This document shows positions 34,107 through 43,439 of a DNA stretch of 43,439 bases, in pieces (position 1 is the first letter of the stretch; every line of letters begins with the position of its first letter). The position numbers and the translations under genes were made by a program. Origin of the DNA: Reticulitermes lucifugus (lineage: Eukaryota; Arthropoda; Insecta; Blattodea; Rhinotermitidae); the NCBI GenBank assembly GCA_026260175.1, contig JAKCWW010000020.1, forward strand, positions 98,999 to 142,437. Direction: 5' to 3'. The notes beneath the pieces were generated by a model. The model searched no databases, was not told the origin of the DNA, and worked only from the letters and a program-made list of their open reading frames with translations.

Positions 34107-34290
34107 ACGAGATCTTCGCTCTTCTGGGATGTTATGCAGCGTATATTGATAATTATTTACGGACGTTTCGGGACAACCTATCGGTCCCAGTGCTTGACCC
34201 TTGAAGATGGGACTTATAGGTTTTCCGAAACTTCGGTAAATAAATACCAATTTACGCCGCGTAACATCCCAGAAGGGCGAAGATCTCATG
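34107..34290. mobile_element. Foldback with hammerhead-like arms
   Basis: Left arm 34107-34196 and right arm 34201-34290 are inverted copies of about 90 bp, roughly three quarters identical by eye, with outer ends AGATCTTCGC and GCGAAGATCT. The right arm (+) reads TTGAAGA, T, GGGAC, loop, GTTTTCC, GAAACTTCGGTA. The left arm (-) keeps GGGACC, loop, GTCCC, GAAACGTCCGTA, but its core is eroded. Both continue AAATAAATACC or AAATAATTATC and then the CGTAACATCCCAG phrase shared with 14145-14212 and 20995-21075. Confidence 0.6.
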
Positions 34291-35469
34291 TTATAGGATA
34301 TTTTTATTACGCTTCAGAATCCTTAACACTAGCGACAGACGCCCCAGTCCGCACTCCAACTTTCTTCAAATGAATCAGTAGGTTCACTGCCCTTTGCTAC
34401 ACGACGATATTCAGACCCTTTACAAATTACGGCATGCAGGATGTACTGTAAGAGCTTTGCACGTGTTTCTCGAGACCAGAATATCTAAAATTAATTTCAT
34501 CGTAATCCCACACAGATTATCTAAAAGAGTCATTGTATCAACCACCTCAGGAAATAAATCTGATAATTCCCCTGTTGAGTTATCGCATTTTATTTTATTT
34601 TACGAATATGAGGCAAGAGAAAAATAGACACCAAACGATAAAAGAGATTGGTCTCGGTTTTATAAAATCTTCATCTTTTATCCAATGGTAGTGACTTCAG
34701 GGGGTCCGTCTGCTTGACTGAAAGCGAATTAGTGTATATGAATATTCATAAAATTTAGAATACATGGCGAGTATAAAACAGTGAACACTGTGGAAGACGC
34801 AGTCTGTGTTGAGGACACGCAGTGTTATATGCGTTCCGAAGGGTCTATGTCCCGAAAAACACGTTGTTCTTATTTTCCCAGGCTCTACACTTCATGCACA
34901 CAGAGTCAACTTTCTTGTGCATCTTCTGAATATTAAGAGCATGTAACACTCAAAAGAGGCTGGAGTAGAAGGAAATTGAAAAGCGACCATAAAGTTTCTC
35001 TATAGTTGTGTTCACGAAATGAGTAGGTTTGAGAAGGAAAAAGAGGCGCAACGGAAGAAAATGGGGCGAAACTAGAAATGAGGGAGGGTCTTACCCTCTA
35101 CTCTTCCACGGCCTGTAAGTCATAAGCCTCTCCGGCTTCCGTCATTTTCTTCTACTTGGTTTCACTTGGTACGGGTTGAAGTCGAAAATGAATTTTATTA
35201 TTAATGTGTTAAATAGTACCCCCTCCACTTTTCTTTCTGCTTGAGGTAGCAAAACACAATAACGCAACATGCCGCGAGAACACTGCTTCGGACAAGTTTC
35301 CCACGCCCGTTATGCCTGTGTCTACGACTATTTGTCTTTTGAATACTGTACCCTTGTACTCGCGTGGGTTTCCTTTTCATTACGTAACAGCTGACTGATA
35401 TCGTATATGCAAGGTAAAATGTATCTTATATTTTATGAGAGTCTGATGAAATGAGAAGCCGAGGAAAGT

Positions 35470-35565
35470 GTCGTGTAGGGTAGCTCCTAAACTGAACGGG
35501 ATTCGAATCTCGTAGCTACCCGTCGGATGTAAATCTAGTGCGTTACTGCTACAGGAAGCTGCACA
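35470..35565 (-). mobile_element. tRNA-derived SINE (family E)
   Basis: On the - strand: GTGCAGCTTCCTGTAGCAGT (box A region), AACGCACTAGATTTACATCC, then box B GATTCGAATCCCG. The middle phrase matches the family E copy at 5640-5765. The body beyond box B is not traceable. Confidence 0.5.
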
Positions 35566-36118
35566 CCGTACAGAAATGTAACAGGCAGGAACAGGGACGT
35601 GTTTTGGAAACGACATATACGTCACTTACTCATAGTGACTGGTTTTTAACACTACTTACATTTTATGTGAAAGATGTTTCCTAATACAGCGGTAAGGAAA
35701 TCAATTACAAGGCGATCACAACAGGTCAGTATATGACGGCCAAAATTAGTGAACTTACTGACTCTAACAATTAAGCACGTAAAATTCATATGGAAATAAA
35801 TCATACCGTATGACTAACTGAAAGTTTCCTATTTAGCGTATTTTTCTACATGTTTCAATTTACAAACACAGCGATGGTAGGGTACGTTGAGATTTTATCT
35901 AACAAATTTACCACAGAATGTCTAAACTAATGCTAAAATTTGCACAGCAAAACACAATTATATTGCGTACTCATTAAGTTTTTGTTCCTATTACATTACT
36001 GTAGAGACTGAAACTACTGAAGAATAATTCTTCCTAGGATTTCCTCTCATAAATTACATGTATCCAAACAAAATTATTAGAGGTTAAGCAACTGAAATGC
36101 AGTGACAGAGGGATAAGA

Positions 36119-36530
36119 TCAAATAATGTAAAGAAGCGGAAGAATTATGGAGAGAATGTATACGCAGCGTGGAATAAAGTGATGGAAGAGAATACAGTAG
36201 TTATCTGATCCAGGGAATCGGGTTGAAGGGAGACAGCCTCCACACAAGAGTCGGGCGGCTTGCTTGCTGCGCGCGCTTTCTGAAACATTCCAGTATGAAC
36301 GGGAGTATGATGGGCCGTCGGGTAGAAGGGTGTTATCATCTACACGAAGGAAGTCTTGTGTACCACCGCCGAGGTCTTTCCTAACAAGATGCGGCGAGAG
36401 AAGAAGAAGAAGGCGCTTTAAGGGAAGTAGGGAAATATCCGATACCGAAGTGAGTATTGGGAATAAGAAGACTGGCTCCCCACACCCTCCAAACTCAAGC
36501 TGCCCTCTTGGCATGCTGTCTTTCCCCTAA
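36119..36530. other. Unassigned GC-richer segment with overlapping frames on both strands
   Basis: A segment richer in G+C than its surroundings, with open frames of 131 codons on the - strand (36119-36514) and 88 codons on the + strand (36264-36530). The + frame has an Arg-rich CGERRRRRRFKG stretch produced by a purine run. Neither translation resembles a family I recognise. I cannot tell an unrecognised exon from an old repeat. Confidence 0.25.
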
Positions 36531-37384
36531 AACCAACCAGCCACCCTGGTAAATCAATACCAGACGGAAAAATAAAGACTTTATTTACGCAGACGGATTT
36601 ACTTTGGACAGTTTCGCATGTGGCCCTGTTCTTCCATATAAGTGTTCTCGTTTCTTTTCCCGCTATTTTTCCTTTCTACTCTTTTATTCTTATATATTCT
36701 ACCTCTTCTTCTTCCTTAAGAGTTTCATTTACCACTGTAAGCCATCTGTCTTTAGTTGTGATCGATGGTTTACCCCACAGACCTACGTACTTTGGGCTGA
36801 TACTGCTGCACTGTTCCCAAGGACTGCTCTCTTATTTGTAACTTGTATTTAAATGAGTGTGCCTGGCTGACAACGCCACTCATCTTGATAGGGAGTTACT
36901 CTGCTGCGCCGTTGTCATTCGTCTGCCCCTTTTATCATTTGGAAAACTTTTTACTACCATTCGACATAGTATATGTAATAGTATAAACCGACATTTCATG
37001 CCATCCCTGAAGAACTTGATACAGTCCGAGTCGTCAAGAAGCTTATACGCTGGATTCAGGATGCCAGTTGCCACAGACTGGTATTTCGTATTTCTGATAT
37101 TCACACTCAGTTCTCAGAGATTATTGGTTTAATGGAATGAAGGCTGATTCCAGTAGTACAAATATTTACTTTACATAATGTACTGCTTTTCCCGGAATAA
37201 TGCACATTCGCAAAGAAATCTCTTCAAACGAGCCAAATCCCAAGAAATTCACAACGAAACGGCTTCTTCTTTGGTATATATGACGCAATTTACGCGTCCC
37301 TGAATACAACATTCAGACCCGAAAACTGTTAGCGTACTTGACGAGAATTTGATATTGATTATTTGACTAACAAATATGCACATT

Positions 37385-37387
<3 letters not shown>

Positions 37388-37418
<31 letters not shown>
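37388..37418. repeat. (AT)n microsatellite
   Basis: About 15 perfect AT units. A looser TATATA-rich region also lies at about 37797-37842. Confidence 0.9.
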
Positions 37419-37421
<3 letters not shown>

Positions 37422-37644
37422 GCAGTTGGACAAATACAGTTTGCACATATCTGTACGCTCATAAACTTCTATTAGATGGATATGTAAATAAATTTACAAC
37501 TACATGAAGAAGGACAAATGCACTGAGCATACAATTATCTGTTTATACTGCGATACTGAAGCACGTATTTTTCTTATGGCTCCACATACGTACAAGAATA
37601 AATCCTTACGTAATTACATGCTCATATATGTAATGTTATTATTC

Positions 37645-37695
37645 TTGTTGTTGTTGTTGTTGTTGTTTTGCTCCTGCTGCTGCTGCTGTTGTTGA
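37645..37695. repeat. (TTG)n/(CTG)n compound trinucleotide repeat
   Basis: About eight TTG units, then TTGCTC, then about six CTG units and two TTG units. The Leu/Cys-rich end of the short frame across it is only a translation of the repeat. Confidence 0.9.
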
Positions 37696-38094
37696 ATATT
37701 CTCATACTTATGAAGACAGACCAATCGATGGTGGGATGAAGACTGTCCTCACTTAAACATTCGATCCTTTACTTAACTCCAATAAGCATGAACGTACATA
37801 TATATATACATATAAATATATAGATATAAATATATACATATGAAACTATTTTCACATACTATATTTCGTGCCGAAAATTCTGTACAAACATTTCTAATAA
37901 AATAATTTCATTTGTAAAATGGTATTTTAGATAGAATAATAAACCCAAAAGAGATAACATTTTAAATCCTTGTCTTTGCGGCCATGTGCAGCAGATGAAA
38001 AGCGTGTATTCCAAGAACCGACAAAAGAACTACCTGCTCCACTTTAATACCTGTGTCTTATGGATTTTGATAACACGTAGCCTGATATCTGGAA

Positions 38095-38200
38095 TCAGCG
38101 CTTCGGAGAAACATACTGCCTTCATCCTCAGGGTAGAATATGAAGACGTCATGTTCTCAATTTTCTGGTATCCACCTAAGAGACTACATGGTGTCATAAT
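38095..38200 (-). repeat. Composite repeat: hammerhead-like motif plus terminus shared with 23658-23719
   Basis: On the - strand, CACCATGTAGTCTCTTAGG then TGGATACC (shared with the 23658-23719 hairpin) is followed about 30 bases later by CTGAGGA, T, GAAGGCAGTATGTTTCTCC, GAAGCGCTG. The CTGANGA core is intact, but GAAA reads GAAG. This links the ACACGGTGTAGTC repeat to the hammerhead-like set. Confidence 0.4.
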
Positions 38201-38565
38201 ACAAAAGACAACAACATAAACTTTCAATACTGCGAATATTTCAAATTTTATACCTAATCTAACGTTATCATAAACTAAAACGAAGTGCCTACTTTCTAGC
38301 TTAAAGCGTTTATGGCATTGTAAGGCATGGAATTTAGGCAACCAGGTTCACCTCTTTTCAAGGATTAATAGACCTCTTGCAGGGGTAGCGCGTCAACAGA
38401 GGCAAACAAAACGTAAAACAAAAATTATCTTTTAATTTGTTGATTTTTCAGTCCTGAAATCATTAAAAGTAAATAATCTCTGAAAGAAGAACTACGCATC
38501 AACTGCAGTATTTTAAAGACATTGAAATGTAATGTTTGTCTGTATTGTAAATTTACTGCAGAATT

Positions 38566-38918
38566 TAACGTAACATTGTGGAGTGTTCGCGTAATGCTTA
38601 TACCTCCTCGGTTGCCCTAACAGCCTGATACCATTTCATTCGAAGAGAGCGCTTCTATAGCGAGTTAATTACGCCGGCAATAATAAAACGTACTTAGGTC
38701 TCATGTAAAGTGCCCGATATTTTTGCCTGACTTTACGCAAACACAGAATTTGTCGACAGATTTTAAAACAAGTCCCCAATATCAAATTTCACGGAAATCC
38801 GTCCAGAGGAAGCCGCGCTGATATATGAGGACAGACGTATGGGCGGACGGACAGGAAGACGGACGTACGGACATGACGAAGCAAATGGGCGCTTTTCGCG
38901 ACTATGGGAACGCGCCTA
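38566..38918 (+). mobile_element. Dispersed repeat R1, copy 2 (shorter)
   Basis: The left end AACGTAACATTGTGGAGTGT then TCGCGTAA and right end GGGAACGCGCCTA match R1. The right third contains ATCAAATTTCACGGAAATCC and a GGACGGACAGGA run followed by ACATGACGAAGC. The central part differs from the other two copies and is about 150 bp shorter. Confidence 0.6.
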
Positions 38919-39435
38919 GATGGTTAGGAAATGTTTATAATTACGTCCAGTGCTTCTGTGTTACTGAATTTTGTTACATTGAAAACCTAGGGCTGTTTGC
39001 TCTGTGCAGGTCCTGCATTAGTAAATTCTCCTGCAGAGTGACCTTACTGTGACGTGTATTTATGACATGGGAGATGGGCGCGTGGAAAGGGAACGCTTTG
39101 TTTGCGGCTTGCGTCACGGTGTAGATAGGAGACACGATTTCCGGGCTTCCTGGTATGTACTGGTACGTACTTCAACACAGCGGACACCTTGCGGAATAGT
39201 TACTATGTACAATTACTCAGCAGAAACTTGGATCCAAAGCATGTTTCCATATATAAGAAATGATTTGCAAAAGTCGAATGCAAGACTCTTCAGTAAACTA
39301 AGTTAAAGCACCGTACGAGTTCTTTATTTGGTATAATATTCGCTTTTTAGGTCTCCTGCACATTACACGTTTGCTTTAGTCTCTGAATCCCACAAATGTT
39401 ATGCGAATTTGAACATTACATTACCTAGCATTGAG

Positions 39436-39624
39436 CAGGGATGTCAAACCCTTTTTGGCAAAGGGCCATAACCGTTATTGTGGGCTAGTTCGCAGGCCGC
39501 ACGCGTGAAGGGGTATACAAAACCTGCTAAATTACTGTGTAATTTTTATAGTATATATAAAATTTAAAAATGTGGGCGCGGGCAGCGTAACACAACCTGG
39601 CGGGCCGCGGCTTCGACACCCCTG
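39436..39624 (+). mobile_element. hAT-type MITE (about 189 bp)
   Basis: The left terminus CAGGGATGTCAAACCC and right terminus GGCTTCGACACCCCTG form an imperfect terminal inverted repeat of the CAGGGGTGTCAAACC type used by hAT elements. GGGCC- and GGCCGC-rich blocks occur inside each end. The flanking 8-mers GCATTGAG and GCACAGAC share five of eight positions, consistent with a worn 8-bp target duplication. No coding capacity. Confidence 0.7.
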
Positions 39625-40152
39625 GCACAGACGGACTAAAAAACATAACTCCTTAAAAAGTATTGCCAGAGCTCACTTCGTCATTCAAATTAAGTTTCTA
39701 CCGAATAAAGTTCAACTGCGTAACCCTCTGAAATAACCTGCTCAGGTGTTATTAAAAACATATGGATTGTAAATAAACTTCTTTCGGTAATATTTACCAT
39801 GGACATTGCTGGTTCCCGAAAAAAGAATATATACAAAAGGGTACAGACGGATATCAGACCGCTAACCCTTTAACGACTGACATTCGTTTAAATTACATAA
39901 AAAATTCAGTTCGTACCACACAGGAAAAAGTCCGTGTTCATCGTAGAACAAATAAGTTAATTTTATTGGAGGAAATTATTGGTATTTACTGACAGACTCT
40001 TACGAAACACATAAATACGCGATGGGGAAAAAATGCAATTTCTTATTATTATTCTTCTTATTTCTTTCAATTAAGGGAAATTACGTCTCAAAGCTGCACT
40101 TAAAAAAACAGGGATAGTAATGCCAGTAACAAAACATTTCATATGCAACAGA

Positions 40153-40341
40153 ACGTTATACTGTACATAAAGATAGTTTTCAGCAGGGACAAGTTGACAG
40201 CAACAATCAAAACATTACACTCGCAAGGAAATATTATACTGCACACACACAACTTTTCCAGCAGGTATAGCGACGGAAATAGCAATCAAAATATTACATG
40301 TGACAGGGGATGTTATAGTGTACATAAAAGTACATTTCATT
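40153..40341 (+). repeat. Degenerate tandem repeat, about 79-bp unit, 2.4 copies
   Basis: Units start near 40153, 40231 and 40310. Shared landmarks are GTTATACTGTACATAAA, CAGCAGG, GACAGCAACAATCAAAACAT or GAAATAGCAATCAAAATAT, and ACATGTGACAGGG. The third copy ends after GTGTACATAAAAGTACATTT. The short open frame over it is repeat-derived. Confidence 0.6.
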
Positions 40342-40632
40342 ACTTCCTCTTTGATTTCATACAAATTTACTTCATTTTGAAAAAAAAAATTCTTAAGTCA
40401 TGATTTATTAAATTTCTCTACATTGAGTGACAAGTTACGTGAAAAACTTCTGAGTGTCAGGAGAGACATTTCTTACATTTTGAAACAAACACTACCTAGT
40501 AACCTATATTTTAGAACTGCATGTCCCCGTTCCCTGGGAACCCTAGATAACCTACATATAAAAACTTTTTTTTTTTCAATGCGCCTAATTCCCTTCGGAT
40601 TCTTCTCTTATATAAGCACATTTCTCAGGAAG

Positions 40633-40965
40633 TCAACCAATATACGAGGGCAGGAAACTGACATAAATGACCATTGGGGCCGTCGTGTTTCCCTTCCTTA
40701 TGCGAGACTGGCTATTACCTAACAGGATTAGTTCAAAAAGCAGTACTTTATTAACTATAGTAGAGTACCTACATGTTTTCCCCTTCAACTCTGTTCCCTT
40801 GGAAGGTACACACCGCTCCACACAAGCTGTCCAGTCCTCGAGGCATTTTGTGAGAATGCTTTCAGTAACCCTGCCGTCTTCTCTACACACCTCACGTAAC
40901 AAACTCAAGGTTTTAGTGGCAATTTGCTTCAGTTTCACAAGAAATTTGATGTTTACTCATTGTTT
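40633..40965 (-). pseudogene. Mariner-like transposase relic, N-terminus joined to C-terminus
   Basis: On the - strand the frame begins VNIKFLVKLKQIATKTLSLL then REV, like the N-terminal helix-turn-helix region of mariner-type transposases (NIKFLVKL..TATETFxLL). It passes after about 15 residues to CLEDWTACVERCVPSKGTE, then LKGK, like the C-terminal W..R...CI.S.G.YFEG motif. The whole catalytic core is missing, so this is an internally deleted derivative. ATGAGTAAAC lies just upstream in another frame, so the start is frameshifted. On the + strand TATACGAGGGCAGG near 40646 could be the surviving terminal repeat. No matching opposite end was found. Confidence 0.5.
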
Positions 40966-41202
40966 ATTCTTTATCGATAATGAAAACGGCAAGTTAAAAA
41001 ACCTATTATAAAAATGTTATTACTCTACACTACAACGTAACGGAGCGTAATTGGGTGTAGTTTGAGCGGTAACTACGAGTATTTGGTGATCAAAAGTCAA
41101 GGTCAGCTGCGCGCACAGTCGCGTTTTTTAACAGCAACACTTCGTATGCTGCCTGAAAACTTTCAGGGGTGAGAAATCTACGTATTAACGTCTGTGTGAA
41201 TC

Positions 41203-41450
41203 GGTTAGCTTAGTCGGTGTAACGACTAAGGTCGCAGGCTGCTGGCTAGAAGACAGGAAATACTGGAGTTCGATTTCCGGGTCCGGAGCGGGAGGGCGTA
41301 TATTCTGTCCTCTGTGTGTCTAGACCGGCTCCGAGGACCACCCAGCCTCTTGTCCAATTGTAACAGGGGGTTCTTTGTCCGAGGTTAAAGCGGTCGGGGT
41401 ATTCAGTTAACCATTCACTTCAATCTAGCGCAAAAGGTTAATAATGAATG
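41203..41450 (+). mobile_element. tRNA-derived SINE (family C), + strand copy
   Basis: Head AATCGGTTAGCTTAGTCGGT (box A) and box B GAGTTCGATTTCC. The body has CCGAGGTTAAAGCGGTCGGG, then ACCATTCACTTCAATCTAGC, matching the GGTTAAG and CACTCACGTCTATCTAG blocks of the - strand copies. The end is ACCTTTTGCGC-like on the other strand with a short A-rich stretch. No clear target duplication was found. Confidence 0.65.
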
Positions 41451-41766
41451 AAGCAGCTACTCGGCCATTCCACCACACGTCATTCCTGGTGTTCTTAAAT
41501 TACGCACAGAATATCTTTATCTTTTACTTACACACATACCACGGTAGCCCAGTTAATTATGGCTGAACTACTTGTGTTCGGATCCCAGGTGTCGCAGCAT
41601 TCTGCCGAACATCATTTTCAGACCTACGGTGTGAGTCACCCATGGACACCAGGAGATCTTTCTCAGTTTCGAAGCGACCAGTCACAGCAGGATGGGATAC
41701 AGAGAGACTACCTTAAATCAGAACTACCGACGGTATTTCCGTTACTAACAGGCGAATGTCGGTACA

Positions 41767-42300
41767 GTATGTAACAAGAGAGAAAACGTACGTATAACGT
41801 AATACTGAGGTGCGTTCGCGTAACCATTCTTGCCGTAAAGGCAATAGGTATCACATATTCTGAGCGTGTGTCTGTAGCCTTATTTATCCAGCATGCAAAG
41901 TGCGTGCGCCATGTTATATTGTCATCTGTGGCCTCTCCGGCTTTACAGCAGTTTTTCACATTATCTCATAACCAGCACGATTTTCGGAAAAAAAGTTATC
42001 GAACATAAAATATGTGTTTTGATTTTCTCTACAAATTTTGTCTGAAACATTTCTCATTCTAAGAAGAATTCAGCGAGACTCTTTATCATAAATGTACATA
42101 CTTCATACAAAGTACCCGTTATTCTTGTCAGAGTTTAATGAAACTTGGGTTTTCTCGACAGAGTTTCGAAAAATATTCCTATATCAAATTTCATGAAAAT
42201 CCGTCCGGTGGGAGCCGAGTTGTTTCATGCGGACGGACAGAAGGACACAGACATGACGAAGCTAATAGTCGCTTTTCGCAATTTTGCGAACGCGCCTAAA
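41767..42300 (+). mobile_element. Dispersed repeat R1, copy 3
   Basis: Alignable with 17481-18010 over more than 500 bp. Shared text includes TATAACGTAATACTGAGGTG, CGTGTGTCTGTAGCCTTA, GTTATATTGTCATCTGTGGC, CTGAAACATTTCTCATT, ATCAAATTTCATGAAAATCC, GAGCCGAGTTGTTTCATGC and ACATGACGAAGCTAATAGTC. Relative to copy 1 it has about 25 extra bases near 41885-41912. It ends TTGCGAACGCGCCTA. Confidence 0.7.
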
Positions 42301-42602
42301 ACAGGCCAAAACCGTCTCATCCACATTATTCCACCAATCCGTAAGCACTGTCCCAACCCACCTGAAGCTCCAATATTTCTGCACTTGAAACAGCGTCCTT
42401 AAATTAACGAAAATCAGTGAATTGCGAAAAGAAGTGTGAAGTTAACAACTCACCTCAATCGATTGCAGAGGTTAAAACTGCTTGTAACGTCATGTTCCCT
42501 TCAACTACATGCCTTTATGTGAAGGTGCTTAGACAAAGAATCATGTTCAATTTAACTCACCCGATGAAACCTAGCCCTTCTTAAGAAGCTGATAGTCCCT
42601 TA

Positions 42603-42660
42603 GCAACTCAACAAAATGTCCGCTCTTTATGGACCCGCAGGTTTACCACTATCTTTAAAA
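42603..42660 (+). repeat. Dispersed repeat R2, partial copy 4
   Basis: GCAACTCAACAAAATGTCCG then CTCTTTATGGACCCGCAGGT parallels 8885-8945, where GCCACTCGAAAACTTGCCCA then CTCTTTATAGATCCCGAAG occurs. Only this section of the repeat is recognisable. Confidence 0.35.
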
Positions 42661-43005
42661 ACAGTCACTGTATACTACCTACAGCACTTAAATCCAAAAC
42701 TATTTTAGGATTATCTTTAATATTGTAATTCCATACATCCTACATCTCCCTTCGGGATTTCCAAATAAAATTTTATGTGCATTTCTCATCTCTCCTTTGC
42801 ATGTAAAATGTCCTACTCCTTTCATCCTCTTTTGATTTCATCACCCTTGTACTATTCCGTGTAGAATGAAAATTATAAGTTCATCAATATGAAATTTTCC
42901 CCGTTCTGTCGTCTCGCTTACGACTAAATATCGCACTCAGCACACTTTTCTCAAACACTCACAATCTACGAACACTCTTTTTTCCTGATATAACAGAGTA
43001 GCCTG

Positions 43006-43112
43006 GTAAGTACCGACGTTTCGTATAAACTTGGTGGATTCATCTTTAGAGCCCGAGAATAATAATAAAGGTGGAGGCTGCAAGTTCCTACGAAACATTG
43101 GTATTTATCTAC
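43006..43112. repeat. Foldback with hammerhead-like arms, decayed
   Basis: The left arm, read on the - strand, gives CTAAAGA, T, GAATCCACC, loop, TAC, GAAACGTCGGTAC; G5 is replaced by A. The right arm on the + strand gives AATAAAGGTGGAGGC then CCTACGAAACATTGGTATT. Inverted layout and spacing are as in 34107-34290. Confidence 0.4.
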
Positions 43113-43439
43113 GTTACACGGCGTCACATACCAGTAATCCCCACAGTCAACGCCACAAGAACGTAACATCTCACTCCCTCACTCTTATATCATCTTTAGA
43201 TTAATCCATTAACTATCGTCATAACAGTCTTCGTACTATCAGATTTTCGCTGAGCAAAAGTGTTCGAAGATTGCCAAGCTGTTGAACGAAATACCACGTA
43301 TGAATGTGATAACAAAAACACTATTGTAGCGACTGTGTTCACCAAATTGATATTACGGAATACAGCACAACCTTATGAATAACAACTTGTAAGATTTTAT
43401 TCTTTTTACCTTGACAATGGAAAGATAATTCTTCCCCCC

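Larger units (their letters stand above)
32806..43439 (+). other. Intron after exon C, open at the right edge (more than 10.6 kb)
   Basis: Starts GTGAGAC. No downstream Ig2 or Ig3 exon was found in any + strand frame, so the intron probably exceeds the window. It contains foldback, SINE, MITE and mariner relics listed separately. I see nothing assignable in 33000-33600, 33990-34100, 34300-35460, 35570-36110, 36540-37380, 37700-38090, 38220-38560, 38920-39430, 39630-40150, 40980-41200, 41460-41760, 42310-42600, 42670-43000 and 43120-43439. Confidence 0.7.

Noticed and set aside
36145..36514. Host protein encoded on the - strand
   Set aside because: No recognisable domain, and another frame overlaps it. 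Kept only as an unassigned segment.
17851..42402. Apparently conserved small protein: frames at 17851, 38825 and 42145 share ADGQ-like and ANAP-like residues
   Set aside because: The similarity is explained by the dispersed repeat R1. The frames start and stop at different places and lack any protein-family resemblance.

Overview
This is animal nuclear DNA, most likely from an insect with a large, repeat-rich genome. A polyneopteran such as a cockroach or termite is my inference from the roughly 10 kb introns, the many tRNA-derived SINEs and the transposon relics. No prokaryotic gene organisation, rRNA gene, intact tRNA gene or CRISPR array was seen. Almost all open reading frames in the window are chance or repeat-derived. 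The one host gene is a multi-exon gene on the + strand.

Host gene. Three exons, 11849-11967, 22174-22359 and 32613-32805, join in phase. They encode Ig domain 1 and the first half of Ig domain 2 of a neuronal immunoglobulin-superfamily receptor of the DIP (Dpr-interacting protein) / lachesin-like group. The signal-peptide exon(s) lie upstream and are not recognised. The rest of Ig2, Ig3 and the membrane anchor lie beyond the right edge. Introns are about 10.2 kb, 10.3 kb and more than 10.6 kb.

Layout. 1-11848 is upstream flank or first intron: a hAT-like end, a GATA/GACA microsatellite, SINEs, a LINE reverse-transcriptase remnant and a hammerhead-like motif. 11968-22173 (intron after exon A) holds many SINEs, a 45-bp-arm hairpin, two Tc1/pogo-like MITEs and a SINE nested in a SINE just before exon B. 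22360-32612 holds an internally deleted transposase relic, hammerhead-like foldbacks and, abutting exon C, a tandem array. 32806-43439 holds more foldbacks, a mariner relic, a hAT-like MITE and further dispersed repeats.

Most notable. (1) Upstream of exon C, a degenerate minisatellite of about 64 bp repeats the 3' splice site together with the first ~45 coding bases of the exon, so the real acceptor is the last of about ten units and is preceded by five decoy AGs. (2) A dispersed set of foldback sequences has arms resembling hammerhead ribozymes, often two back to back in inverted orientation, as could be left by Penelope-like elements. One + strand copy (31352-31391) and one - strand copy (6480-6524) keep the recognisable catalytic core. 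All structural statements were made by eye and need covariance-model and RNA-seq tests.
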